A DNA stretch of 64,000 nucleotides from Bacillota bacterium (GTDB lineage: Bacteria; Bacillota; Clostridia; Oscillospirales; Ruminococcaceae): assembly GCA_023460035.1 (NCBI GenBank), contig JAEWRN010000043.1:124001-188000 (forward strand), written 5' to 3'. The notes beneath the pieces were generated by a model that saw only the letters and a list, made by a program, of their open reading frames with translations, did no database searches and was not told where the DNA came from. Below, piece after piece: positions 8,792 to 17,986 of this stretch. The position numbers and the translations under genes were made by a program. The first letter of the stretch is position 1, and the number at the start of each line of letters is the position of its first letter.

Positions 8792-10003
8792 TCACTCTTC
8801 GTCATGCTTGTGTTGTTCACACCCGGCACAGCCCGGCGCGTCGTAAAATGCCTTTGGTTTTTTGGCAAGGTCGCTGCCCAAAAACGCACCCAACAGCGCG
8901 ACAATGCGCCCGCTGGTGTCGCCGCCGTTGTACGGGCTGGCAGTCGCGCGGCAGCGCGCGGCAAACGCCGGCGAAAGTGCAATGCGCAGTGCGCGTGTCA
9001 CGTCCTGCACGGTGGGGCGGCAGTCTAAAATAGACTCGCACCGCAGCCGGCCCTTTTGCCTATCGCCAATATTGACGGTGGGCTTTTGCAGGCTGGGCGC
9101 CTCCACCACACCGGAGGACGAGTTGCCCGCCACCGCCGCGCAGTGCGACAGCGCGGACAGATACCCCAGTGCGCCCATAGAGCTGTACACCACGGCATTG
9201 CCGCGCGTTTTGGCAAAGGCCTCAATCGCTTCGTTAATCTCCTCGCCGCCCGCGTCCGCATTGGACTTGGTGAACACCAGCCCCACATCGGGGAACTGTG
9301 CCAGCGCGCCCAGTAGCGCCCTGGTTTCGGCCAGCGGGTCGTCGCTCAACGTTGCGGGGTGGCAGGTAATTAACAAATAAGGCTGTGCAAAGTCAAACCC
9401 AAACTTTTCATTTAGCTTCCGGGTATCTAACAGCGGCATCGTGCGGATATTTTCGTCCCCAAGGCCGCCCACATTAAAGACGCGCGGCGGCTCTTCGCCC
9501 ATGCGGATGACCCGCGCGGCGTACTGCGCGCAGGAGGTAAAATGCAGCGATGCCATTTTAGTGACGGAGTGGCGGAAGAATTCATCCGCCGCGCCCAGCG
9601 TGACATCGCCGCCGCTGATATGCGCCAGCGGGATGCGCAGCACCGCCGCCGCCGTGGCCGCGGCAAAAATTTCGTACCGGTCGCCCAGCACCAGCACGCA
9701 GTCGGGCCGGTCGGCGCTAAAGTAGGCCGCAAACAGCGCCACGGCTTCGCCGATGGTCTGGCAGGTGCCCAGCGGGGTGGACGGGTAATTTAAAATGGGG
9801 ATGCGCGCGGCAATGGGCAGGCCGTCGGCCTCAATTTCGCTCACCGTGTTGCCATGCCGGGCCGAAAGGTGCGCACCGGTGACCACCAGTTGCAGCGACA
9901 GCTCGTCGCTGGCCAGCAGCTTTGTGCACACCGGGCGCAGCAGCCCGTATTCGGCACGGGTGCCGGTGATGACCGCAACCCGCTTTTTTTCACCCGCCGC
10001 CAT
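8792..10003 (-). CDS. legG: NDP-sugar hydrolysing 2-epimerase (NeuC/LegG family)
   Basis: 403 residues with the hallmark TGTRAEYGLL start, GDRYEIFAAA and HISGGD motifs, and the C-terminal GNSSSGVVEAP nucleotide-binding loop of the UDP-GlcNAc 2-epimerase superfamily. NeuC/LegG enzymes cleave the nucleotide and invert C2 to give the free 6-deoxy-diamino-mannose-type sugar used by the synthase. The ATG at 10003 overlaps the stop of the LegI gene as TAATG, so translation is coupled. LegG acts on a nucleotide-linked 2,4-diamino sugar and NeuC on UDP-GlcNAc; the neighbouring LegB/LegC genes favour LegG. Confidence 0.9.
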   Translation of the reverse strand: MAAGEKKRVAVITGTRAEYGLLRPVCTKLLASDELSLQLVVTGAHLSARHGNTVSEIEADGLPIAARIPILNYPSTPLGTCQTIGEAVALFAAYFSADRPDCVLVLGDRYEIFAAATAAAVLRIPLAHISGGDVTLGAADEFFRHSVTKMASLHFTSCAQYAARVIRMGEEPPRVFNVGGLGDENIRTMPLLDTRKLNEKFGFDFAQPYLLITCHPATLSDDPLAETRALLGALAQFPDVGLVFTKSNADAGGEEINEAIEAFAKTRGNAVVYSSMGALGYLSALSHCAAVAGNSSSGVVEAPSLQKPTVNIGDRQKGRLRCESILDCRPTVQDVTRALRIALSPAFAARCRATASPYNGGDTSGRIVALLGAFLGSDLAKKPKAFYDAPGCAGCEQHKHDEE

Positions 10004-10998
10004 TACAGTTCCACCCTTTCGTCTTCGCAAAACGCGCGCTTTGCCGTTTGCCCCAGCACTTCGTACCAGCGCATCGGCGAAATGCCGTCGCCCGGCCGTT
10101 TGACGGTCAGGTTGTCGGCGGTGAACACTTCGCCCGCCGCAATGTCGCGTGCAGCCACAATGCTTTTGCGGGCCACGGCGATATTTTTGCGCTCCGACTC
10201 GCTGACCTCTTTGTGCCCGCTGCCCAGCATGCGCTCGGTGCGGCGCACGGCGCAGACCATCTCCATCAGCTCTGACGGCGACAGGCTGGCCTTGTGGTCG
10301 GGGCCGGGCATGTTTTTGTCCAGCGTAAAGTGCTTTTCAATCACCTCGGCACCCAGCGCAACGGCCGCAATGTCGGCCTCGATGCCCAGCGTGTGGTCCG
10401 AATAGCCCACCGGGCAGCCGAACTTCTCACGTATATCCAGCATTGCTTTCAGGTTCGCGTCCTTTGCCGGGGTGGGATACTCGGTGTTGCAGTGCAGCAC
10501 CGTCACTTCGCCCGCGCCGCCGCGGCGCAGCACCTGCAACGCGGCTTCAATCTCGGCAGTCTCACTCATGCCGGTAGAAAGCAGCACCGGCTTACCGCAG
10601 GCGGCAATGCGCTCAAGGTAGGGCAAATTGGTAATTTCGCCCGACGGTATTTTGAACATCGGCAAATCGAGTGACGCCAAAAAGTCAATGCTCGGCAAAT
10701 CAAACGCCGCCGACAGGTACTGGATGCCGATGCTGTCACAGTACTCTTTTAATTCGCGGTGCTGTGCAAACCCAAAGTGGATGCGCCGCACCATTTCCAG
10801 CTGGCTTTCGCCGTCGCCGGTCTGCTCTTTTTGGTACTCGGCCTTTTGCGCAAATTTACTGATGACCAGCTCCGGCACGGCCGTCTGGTATTTTACAATG
10901 TCGGCCCCGGCGTTTTTTGCCACGACCGCCATTTTTTTGGCAAGGCCCAAGTCACCGTTGTGGTTCACCCCGGCCTCTGCAATAATCAGTGTTTTCAA
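10003..10998 (-). CDS. legI: N-acetylneuraminate/legionaminate synthase (NeuB/LegI family)
   Basis: 331 residues that start IIAEAGVNHNGD, the typical NeuB opening, with the TIM-barrel motifs KIPSGEITN and HCNTEYPTP and a C-terminal SAF (antifreeze-like) domain (AARDIAAGEVFTADNL). The enzyme condenses phosphoenolpyruvate with a 6-carbon amino sugar to form a 9-carbon nonulosonate. No ATG opens this protein; TTG at 10998 is chosen because it gives MKTLIIAEAG and follows AGGGGGCG. The longer open frame upstream is antisense shadow. It lies 46 nt after the PtmE-like gene. Confidence 0.93.
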   Translation of the reverse strand: MKTLIIAEAGVNHNGDLGLAKKMAVVAKNAGADIVKYQTAVPELVISKFAQKAEYQKEQTGDGESQLEMVRRIHFGFAQHRELKEYCDSIGIQYLSAAFDLPSIDFLASLDLPMFKIPSGEITNLPYLERIAACGKPVLLSTGMSETAEIEAALQVLRRGGAGEVTVLHCNTEYPTPAKDANLKAMLDIREKFGCPVGYSDHTLGIEADIAAVALGAEVIEKHFTLDKNMPGPDHKASLSPSELMEMVCAVRRTERMLGSGHKEVSESERKNIAVARKSIVAARDIAAGEVFTADNLTVKRPGDGISPMRWYEVLGQTAKRAFCEDERVEL

Positions 10999-11044
10999 CG
11001 CTGCACGCCCCCTGTCTCTTCTGTGCGGGCGGGGCCCGCAAAAA

Positions 11045-12094
11045 TCAGATGTTCTGCTCTTCCATCTTCCGGCGCATGTTTTCCAGCTCTTCCAGCTGGC
11101 CCATATCCATCCAGCTGCTCTCACTGACCGGGTACACGCCCACCTTTTCGCCCGCGTGGCGGTACCGCTCCATAATATCGGGGAAGCCCACGGCCTCGCC
11201 CTCGCGCAGCTCGTCAATCACCCGCGGCTCTACCACGTAGACGCCGGTGTTGGTCAAAAAGTTCATTTCCGGCTTTTCGGTCACGTCTTTAATCTCGCCC
11301 TCACTGCCCAGCTCGATGACGCCATAGGGGATGGTGAGGTGTTTGAACGCGCAGACCATCGTGATCAGGTTGCCGTTTTTTTGGTGAAAGTCGTACAGGT
11401 CGCCAAAATCGGCGTCAATCAGCACGTCGCAGTTGGTCAAAAAGAAGGTCGAGGTGATTTGCCCTTTCAGCAGCGACAACCCGCCGCCGGTGCCCAGCGG
11501 TTTGTCCTCGTTTGCATAGCGCACAAGGTAGTCTTTTTCAATGTCGTTGAAATAGCTTTTGATCATGCTTTTTTTGTAGTTGACGACCATCGTAAAATCG
11601 TAACAGCCAAAATTTTTAAACCGGTTGATGATGTGCTCGACAATCGGCAACTCCCCCACCGGGATAAGCGGCTTTGGCAGAATTTTGGTGTACGGGTACA
11701 GCCTTGTGCCAAGCCCGCCCGCCATGATGACAACCGGCAGGTTTGCTTTTTTGTGGGTGTCGATGTCGAGGTCACCCTCAAAAATAACATCGATGATAAT
11801 CCCCTGCCGGCTAAGCACCGGCAGCGCGTCGATGGAGTATTGCAGCAGCAGCTTTTTGGCGCTGCCGCGCTGCTCTGCCGTGATGGATTTGGGGCTGTAA
11901 TTCGCCATGCTGCTGACCGGCCCGCACAGCGCGCCGCCGCGCAGGATATACCGGCGAATGTCGCTGTCGGTCACAACTGCTTCCAGCCGCCCTTCGGGGG
12001 CAACAAACAGGATACGGTGGCCGGTGATGTCCAGCCGGCGCATCGCCTCCAGCACACTTTTGTCGTCTTCAATCAGCAGTTCATCCAATTTCAA
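11045..12094 (-). CDS. ptmE: CBS-domain nucleotidyltransferase, PtmE-like
   Basis: 349 residues: an N-terminal pair of CBS motifs (about residues 1-115) fused to a nucleotidyltransferase with the MAGGLGTRLYPYTKILPKP signature, the LTNCDVLIDAD metal site, and a WMDMG C-terminal motif. In Campylobacter jejuni, PtmE with this architecture makes the GDP-activated glucosamine precursor for legionaminic acid. Its presence is the strongest hint that this cluster uses GDP-linked intermediates and is a Leg rather than a Neu pathway. The start is TTG 12094, preceded by AAGGGGAG. The CBS domains may sense an adenine nucleotide. Confidence 0.88.
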   Translation of the reverse strand: MKLDELLIEDDKSVLEAMRRLDITGHRILFVAPEGRLEAVVTDSDIRRYILRGGALCGPVSSMANYSPKSITAEQRGSAKKLLLQYSIDALPVLSRQGIIIDVIFEGDLDIDTHKKANLPVVIMAGGLGTRLYPYTKILPKPLIPVGELPIVEHIINRFKNFGCYDFTMVVNYKKSMIKSYFNDIEKDYLVRYANEDKPLGTGGGLSLLKGQITSTFFLTNCDVLIDADFGDLYDFHQKNGNLITMVCAFKHLTIPYGVIELGSEGEIKDVTEKPEMNFLTNTGVYVVEPRVIDELREGEAVGFPDIMERYRHAGEKVGVYPVSESSWMDMGQLEELENMRRKMEEQNI

Positions 12095-12124
12095 TGCAAA
12101 CTCCCCTTCCGGTGCGATACCGTA

Positions 12125-13285
12125 TTACAGTGCAAGCAGTGCCGCAATGACGCGGTCGGCATCTTGTAGTGTCAGGTTGGTGCTGCAGGGCAGGTTGACA
12201 ATTTTTGCGCGGTAGTCCTGCGCTTTTGCAAGGCCAAAGGCCTCGTTTTTGAGGTAAGGCTTTTGCTCGTTGATCAGTGCCCACACCGGGCGGGTCTGTA
12301 TTTTTCGGCTTGCCAGTTTGGCAATCACATCGTCGCGCACATGCCGCCCGTCCTCAAGGTACAGGCTGTAAAACCAGTGGTTCGAGCGAATGCCATCCCT
12401 AAAGCCCAAAATGCGATACCCGTTTTTGCCGTCGAGGTGGCTGCGGTAATGCTCGTACAGCTTTGCCTTATGGGCAATAAAGCCCTCCAGCTGCTCTAAC
12501 TGTGCAAGGCCCATTGCCGCCTGCACGTTGGTCAGCCGGTAGTTATAGCCCACTTCGCCGTGCACGAATTGCAGCAGGTCGTCTTTCGCCTGGGTGGACA
12601 GGTATTTTGCGTGCTCTGCCCAGCCCGGCCGGTTTGACACCAGCATGCCGCCCGCGCCGGTGGTGATGATTTTGTTGCCGTTAAAGCTGTAGGCTGCAAC
12701 GTCGCCCATCGTACCCGCCATCTTGCCTTTCAGCGGGCCATCGGTATAATAGGTACCCACCGCCTCGGTGGCATCCTCAATCAAAATCAGGTGGTATTTT
12801 GCCGCAAGGGCCAAAAATGCCGGCATGTCGGCCATGTTGCCAAACACATGCACCACCACAATGGCCCGCACCGGCGCGCCGCTGGTTTTATTATAGCATA
12901 CCCCGCCGCGCATCTCGCAGCGGGTCGCAAGAAATTCTTCTGCCGTCGCAGGGTCCATGCAAAGCGAGTCGTCGCAGCCGATAAACACCGGCTGTGCGCC
13001 AACGTAACGGATGGGGTTGACCGCCGCAATAAAGGTGAGTGCCGGGGCCAGTACTTCGTCCCCCGCGCCAAGGCCCGCCACCATGTTGGCAAGGTGCAAC
13101 CCGGAGCTGCCGCTGTTGCAGGCCACCGCTGCCGGCATACCGACATAGGCGGCAAATTTTTCTTCAAAGGTACCCACCAGGCTGCCGCCGGTAGAAACCC
13201 ATTCGCTGACGACCGCATCGTTGACATATTCCTTTTCGTGCCCCGCAAAATTGGGGACGGACAGGGGGATGAATTTTTCTTCCAT
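12125..13285 (-). CDS. legC: PLP-dependent aminotransferase, LegC-like (DegT/DnrJ/EryC1 family)
   Basis: 386 residues with the family's GxxALH-like start (CNSGSSGLHLA), the acidic EDATEAVG cofactor motif, and the PLP Lys in SFNGNKIITTGAGG. It would transfer an amino group from glutamate to the 4-keto sugar formed by LegB. The NGNKIITTG form of the Lys motif is common in LegC/PglE-type enzymes. ATG 13285 has GGAGGGAAAT upstream. The following acetylation (LegH) has no candidate in the window, so the acetyltransferase must be elsewhere or missing. Confidence 0.9.
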   Translation of the reverse strand: MEEKFIPLSVPNFAGHEKEYVNDAVVSEWVSTGGSLVGTFEEKFAAYVGMPAAVACNSGSSGLHLANMVAGLGAGDEVLAPALTFIAAVNPIRYVGAQPVFIGCDDSLCMDPATAEEFLATRCEMRGGVCYNKTSGAPVRAIVVVHVFGNMADMPAFLALAAKYHLILIEDATEAVGTYYTDGPLKGKMAGTMGDVAAYSFNGNKIITTGAGGMLVSNRPGWAEHAKYLSTQAKDDLLQFVHGEVGYNYRLTNVQAAMGLAQLEQLEGFIAHKAKLYEHYRSHLDGKNGYRILGFRDGIRSNHWFYSLYLEDGRHVRDDVIAKLASRKIQTRPVWALINEQKPYLKNEAFGLAKAQDYRAKIVNLPCSTNLTLQDADRVIAALLAL

Positions 13286-13287
13286 CG

Positions 13288-13938
13288 TTATTTCCCTCCA
13301 AGCTGGCGCCCGCCGCGCTTTTTAAACAAAGTAAAGCTCTCGGTCACGCATTTTATCACGCCGGCTAAAAGCGCGGGTACCACAAGCTGGCACAGCGCCC
13401 AAACCCGTGTGGGTGCAAAACAAGCGGTAAGGCTACGCGCGGGGTTCAGTGTCACCCCATCCATTTTAAACTGGACATTCGTATAAATGCCGGGGTCCAG
13501 CCGCATACCATAAATTTTACCACGCGGCAGCGTAAAGGTATAGCTGCCGTCCGCCTCTAAATAGGGCCACACGCGGTAGTTCGCGTCGTACTCCTCCATA
13601 TCGGGGCGCGGCATGTAAAACAGGCAAAATTCGCCCGGGTCGCGGTTTAAAAATTTCACCTTCACCTGCACGGCGCGCAGGTACTGCGGGCAGTTTTTCA
13701 GCAGCATGCGGGGGTCGTACGAGGTACTGGTCAGCGTGCCGTCCGGCTGCTGTTCCACATCGACCCAGTCAAAATCCGCCGCGGTGATCTCGCTCGTCAC
13801 CACATTGCCCAGTGCCCGCTGCATGCGGTCCTCGGCAAAGCCAAACAGGGCCACGGCAAGGCTGCCGATAAAAAACGCCAGATAGCACAGCGCCAACAGG
13901 CGCCGGTCACTTTTTAAAAAGCCAGTTATCTTTTTCAC
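13288..13938 (-). CDS. Hypothetical two-pass membrane protein of the glycan locus
   Basis: 216 residues with a membrane segment near the N-terminus (about residues 15-35), an extracytoplasmic domain of about 120 residues without recognised motifs, and a second hydrophobic segment near residues 178-198 followed by a basic tail. Its start overlaps the stop of the large GT-C-like gene by 4 nt, and LegC begins only 2 nt after its stop, so it is locked into the operon. I do not recognise the family. The soluble domain resembles the periplasmic domains that accompany polytopic glycosyltransferases, which is only a guess from context. Confidence 0.75.
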   Translation of the reverse strand: MKKITGFLKSDRRLLALCYLAFFIGSLAVALFGFAEDRMQRALGNVVTSEITAADFDWVDVEQQPDGTLTSTSYDPRMLLKNCPQYLRAVQVKVKFLNRDPGEFCLFYMPRPDMEEYDANYRVWPYLEADGSYTFTLPRGKIYGMRLDPGIYTNVQFKMDGVTLNPARSLTACFAPTRVWALCQLVVPALLAGVIKCVTESFTLFKKRGGRQLGGK

Positions 13939-16142
13939 CTGGCGCTCACCCCCGTCTCTATCGGCACAAAGCGTATGGCCTGCCCCGTACCCTCAATGCG
14001 GTACAGCTCGCAGCCACTTTCCAGCCCGTCGGTAAACAGCGCGCCGTAGTTTTGGCGAAACGCGTCGTCTGCATTATCCACATAAAGGGCGGTGCAGCCG
14101 CTGGCCTGCAAATAGTCGCACAGCACTGCGGGGGTCAGCGTCACGTCGGGCGCTGTAAAATAATCCACCTGCTGCTGGGTGAAAAAGGCGGGCACCCTCA
14201 GTTGGTTAAACTGGGTGGTTGGGTCCAGCGTGCCGCCGCCCAAACTGTAATCCAGCGTAATTTCAGGGTAAAAGTCGTAGTAGTTCACAAACCAACCCCC
14301 GCCGTCGTCCCCCTGGTTGATGTAAAACACGCGCTCGCCCTCATCCAGCTCGCTTTTCAGCTGCTGCACATGGGCGCTCGCCTCGCGCCGGGGGGCAAAA
14401 TAGCTATCGGGGTAATCCAGCACTGAAAGCTGCGGGCGGATCATCCCCGCCGTGCGCAAAAGCAGCACCACCGCAAGGGCGGGCAGCGCCAGCGACCCCA
14501 GCGGCACCGGCAGCGGGCGCAGCAGCGAAAGCCCCAAAACCGCCACCATCGCCACCACACCGGCGGCGAGGATTAACAGCTGTAATTTGTAAGAAACTTC
14601 GTCCTCTGCCTGCCACCGGGCAACACTGGGCAGCAAAAACGCCCCCAGCATCACATAGGGCACGGCAAACAGCGCGCCCTGCCACACCGCGGTGCGCACC
14701 GGCACCTTTGCGGGGGCACGGTCGGCAAGGCTGCGCGCCAGCACCGCCAGCGCCCCCACCACCCAGCCGATGTAATAGGGGTAGATATAACGGTTATAGT
14801 TGCTAAGCGACGCCGCTTCAACATCTTTAAACACATACACGTAGGTAAACCCGGTAAACACGTAAAACGCCACAAAGCCCAGAAACGACAGAATTGCAAA
14901 CCACGCGGCCGTCTTTTTTTGGCGGGCACTGCCGATATAATAGGCCAGTGCAAGCACGGTAAGCACCAGCACCGCAACGGCAAGCCCGGTGCCCAGCATC
15001 GTGAGGCGGGTGGTGAAAAACGCCTTGACCATGTTGCCCATTACATTGACAAACTTTTCGCTGCGGGTGGGCCCCACCAGCTCGACGAGGCCTGTGGTGA
15101 CCATCTGCACCATGCCCATGTTGCCGCTGCCGCCGATGTCAAACCGGCTGACACCCAGCACGGCGCCCATATGCACGGCCCAGCCCAAAAAAGCCGCCAC
15201 CGGCATAGCCACCAGCACGGCGCACCAGCACAGCTTGGCCACAAGGCCGCGCAGCTTGGCAAACACCACTTCGCCGTTTTGTATAAACAATAAATCAAAG
15301 CACACCAGCGCCGCGGCAATGAGGCAAAGGGCAAAGCCCATGTCCTTTGAAATACTTTCAGCCGTCACCGCAAAGGCGGTGGCCAGCAGCACGGCGGGCG
15401 TCTTTTTCTCTGCGGCAAAATACACCGCAAGCGCCGCGCCCAGCAGCACCCCCATCGGGATATCGGCATACGAGCTCATATAAATTTGCTGCACATAAAT
15501 GCTGTGGTTATACACGGTAAGCACAAACGGGGTCAGTGCCAAAATGACGGCCATTGGGGCGGCAGGTGCCCAGTCGCGCCGGCAAAACGCCGACAGCGCC
15601 GCGGCAAAGCCGGCCAGCATCAATAAATCATAGGCGACAAACACCTTCCACGGGGCAAACACCGCACCCAAAAACTGAAACGCATAGTCCAGCATAATCA
15701 GGCCAGGCACATAGGTGGTGACCCGCATTTCGCCGGGCTGGAAGGTATACAGGTGGCCGGTTGTTTTGACCACCTTTGCCGCAATGCCCCAAAAGCTGAA
15801 TTCGTCCCACTCCATAAACAGGGGCTGGCGCACCGCAAACAGCACCAGCACCAAAAGCCCCGCCACCAAAAAAAACACAAAGCCGGGGTCCAGCAGGGTG
15901 CTAAGGCGCAGGCTGCCGCGCCGCAAAAACAGCAGCACAGCGGCGGCAAGCGCCGCGGCAAACCACAGCAGGCCACCGACAAACAAAAGGTCAAAGCACC
16001 CAAAGATGCTGTACCACACCATGGTGGCACACAGCACCAGCAGCGGCGCCGCACCGGCGGGCAGGCTGGTAAAGTAAGCCACAAACCCGCACAGCGCAAG
16101 CAGTGCTAAAAAGGTGATAAAAATTTCAACAAAAGCAACCAA
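13935..16142 (-). CDS. Polytopic membrane protein, probable GT-C glycosyltransferase
   Basis: 735 residues with about 14 hydrophobic helices over the first 560 residues and a soluble C-terminal domain. The first extracytoplasmic loop has the acidic motif EWDEFSFWG, the kind of Asp/Glu pair that GT-C transferases use to bind lipid-phosphate sugars. The start is TTG 16142, preceded by GGGGGGAT. Its place between LegC and LegB points to transfer or polymerisation of the locus's sugar on the outer face of the membrane. The donor is probably a lipid-linked sugar; this and the exact family are inferences. Confidence 0.75.
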   Translation of the reverse strand: MVAFVEIFITFLALLALCGFVAYFTSLPAGAAPLLVLCATMVWYSIFGCFDLLFVGGLLWFAAALAAAVLLFLRRGSLRLSTLLDPGFVFFLVAGLLVLVLFAVRQPLFMEWDEFSFWGIAAKVVKTTGHLYTFQPGEMRVTTYVPGLIMLDYAFQFLGAVFAPWKVFVAYDLLMLAGFAAALSAFCRRDWAPAAPMAVILALTPFVLTVYNHSIYVQQIYMSSYADIPMGVLLGAALAVYFAAEKKTPAVLLATAFAVTAESISKDMGFALCLIAAALVCFDLLFIQNGEVVFAKLRGLVAKLCWCAVLVAMPVAAFLGWAVHMGAVLGVSRFDIGGSGNMGMVQMVTTGLVELVGPTRSEKFVNVMGNMVKAFFTTRLTMLGTGLAVAVLVLTVLALAYYIGSARQKKTAAWFAILSFLGFVAFYVFTGFTYVYVFKDVEAASLSNYNRYIYPYYIGWVVGALAVLARSLADRAPAKVPVRTAVWQGALFAVPYVMLGAFLLPSVARWQAEDEVSYKLQLLILAAGVVAMVAVLGLSLLRPLPVPLGSLALPALAVVLLLRTAGMIRPQLSVLDYPDSYFAPRREASAHVQQLKSELDEGERVFYINQGDDGGGWFVNYYDFYPEITLDYSLGGGTLDPTTQFNQLRVPAFFTQQQVDYFTAPDVTLTPAVLCDYLQASGCTALYVDNADDAFRQNYGALFTDGLESGCELYRIEGTGQAIRFVPIETGVSAR

Positions 16143-16266
16143 CAGGCAATCCCCCCGACTCCACTAATACAAGATTTCAAAAATTTTGATACATTCTAGC
16201 ACACCTTTTTTACTCTTAATCTAATAATTTCTCCTTAAAATTCGCACAGTCTATGTTGAGAAAAGA

Positions 16267-17925
16267 TCATGGTACAATGCAAACTGGTCCAATATAATAA
16301 TGTTGCGCCAATAGTACTGCTGCAAGTAGCGCAAAGCAAACACAGATTATCAACCAAAAGTTGCGTTTTATAACGTTGCCAAACCATACATTTTCTCTTA
16401 CACGACTGAACAACTTAGAAAGCAATAAAAACAATATTAAAAACACTGGTAATAAATATCGAACTTGCACTCCTAATACCCTTACCATCCCTACGGGTGT
16501 ATAAGTAATGTACTGGGCAGTTAAAACACCGCCTATATAGATTAGTGCTAATGCACCCCATCCAGCAGTATTTTGCAAAGTCAACTTTCTAGACTCATGT
16601 TCATTCAACGCTGCCCCCATTGTCAGCATCATTGGTGAAATCACTCCGATTAGAGGTATTTCTAAATCAAGCGCTCCAAAAGTACCCAGCTTATTCAAAT
16701 AAAGTGTGTTTTCATACAAAGTGCCCAATAACACCATAAATGTCCTAGGAATATGATGAAGGACAAAGCTTAACTGATCCATCATATCAACAGTATTCCC
16801 TAGCATCCGTCCGTCTGAAAAATCAACTCGAAATGTTTGTCCATACCACTCAACTACAAAAATTGCTAATAATGTTAACAACATTATTAGTAGTAAAGTT
16901 TTTGATTTTTTAATTCTACTTTTCCATCTGTGATTCGGCAACATCAACAATACTACAATCCACAGTAAATTAATCCAAGGTTTAACAGCATTAACCATTA
17001 TAAATGCAAATGCAAACAGTGTAACATCATAATTACTCAATTCACTTATATCGAAATAGCTAATCATTAAGTAATAAAGCCCCAACATTAGTGCATCATA
17101 ATTGCAAGAAGACGCAATATATAAACTCATCGGCAACAGCTGTATCGCTAAAAAAACACAGCAATCACTGGATAATCGTTTCAATGTCAACCAACATAGT
17201 AAAGCATAAACAAATATATTAGCAATACGTCCGGCGTATAAACATCCCAATGCTCCAAATCCCAATAATCTTGCTACAATCATGAATACCGCCTGATGTA
17301 GATATGGTAATAATTGAGCTATCTGAGACTCATAAATATTCGGGGCATTTTTTTCTTCACACATCTGATAATATTCGGTAAACTGCCCGCCTAAACTAAT
17401 ACGTTTACCATTAACATTTTTAATAGCAATATTTTCAGATGAATTAAATTTCACAACTCCTTCTTCATTAGTTTCAAGCCAATAGGTTGTATTACCATTA
17501 ACCCAAGCTCCGGGAAAGCAAGTAATTAAAGCATTTACATCATTGGAATAGCTACGGCTAGCATCAAAATTAAAGTAACCTTCACTTATAGAATAGGCAC
17601 GTAAAAAATGACTGGATTCATCAGGAGCCTGCATCGGAGGATTAGCAAAGCAAAAACATATACCGCACAATAAAATCATCAATGCGGCACGCACAGAAAA
17701 ATTTTTTATAAAGCGCTTAATTATCAACAATACTGTTGTTACGAAAATTGACAGTGAACATACTAAAACAGTCAATAATAATGGAGGAATTTCTTGAAAT
17801 TCATAAAATACGCGCCAGTAATAGACGACCCCCACCCCGCAAAACAGGATGAACAGATAGCCCAAAAGCCAGCGCACGCCCGCCTTTGCCCAGAGGCTTT
17901 TCAGTTTCTCCACCGCTTTTTCCAT
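16267..17925 (-). CDS. DUF2142-type polytopic membrane protein, A+T-rich cassette
   Basis: 552 residues with many membrane helices and, after the second, the DUF2142 motif NPPMQAPDESSHFLRAYS, which resembles the acidic loop of GT-C transferases. ATG 17925 follows GGGAGAG. The first ~37 codons (17925 to about 17812) are G+C-rich like their neighbours, but from there to the stop, and through the 3' spacer to about 16160, the DNA is plainly A+T-rich with very different codon choice. The frame stays open across the junction, so the gene looks like a functional mosaic made by recombination. Its position inside the operon suggests a locus-specific sugar transferase or polymerase. Confidence 0.82.
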   Translation of the reverse strand: MEKAVEKLKSLWAKAGVRWLLGYLFILFCGVGVVYYWRVFYEFQEIPPLLLTVLVCSLSIFVTTVLLIIKRFIKNFSVRAALMILLCGICFCFANPPMQAPDESSHFLRAYSISEGYFNFDASRSYSNDVNALITCFPGAWVNGNTTYWLETNEEGVVKFNSSENIAIKNVNGKRISLGGQFTEYYQMCEEKNAPNIYESQIAQLLPYLHQAVFMIVARLLGFGALGCLYAGRIANIFVYALLCWLTLKRLSSDCCVFLAIQLLPMSLYIASSCNYDALMLGLYYLMISYFDISELSNYDVTLFAFAFIMVNAVKPWINLLWIVVLLMLPNHRWKSRIKKSKTLLLIMLLTLLAIFVVEWYGQTFRVDFSDGRMLGNTVDMMDQLSFVLHHIPRTFMVLLGTLYENTLYLNKLGTFGALDLEIPLIGVISPMMLTMGAALNEHESRKLTLQNTAGWGALALIYIGGVLTAQYITYTPVGMVRVLGVQVRYLLPVFLILFLLLSKLFSRVRENVWFGNVIKRNFWLIICVCFALLAAVLLAQHYYIGPVCIVP

Positions 17926-17986
17926 GCGTCTCTCCCAATTCACTTGTTCTGCTTCTGCCAACAAAACGACCCAGGGGCGCTAAATC

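Noticed and set aside
10628..12169. 513-residue open frame on the plus strand
   Set aside because: It is antisense to the LegI and PtmE-like genes, has no ribosome site or family motif, and arises from their codon bias.
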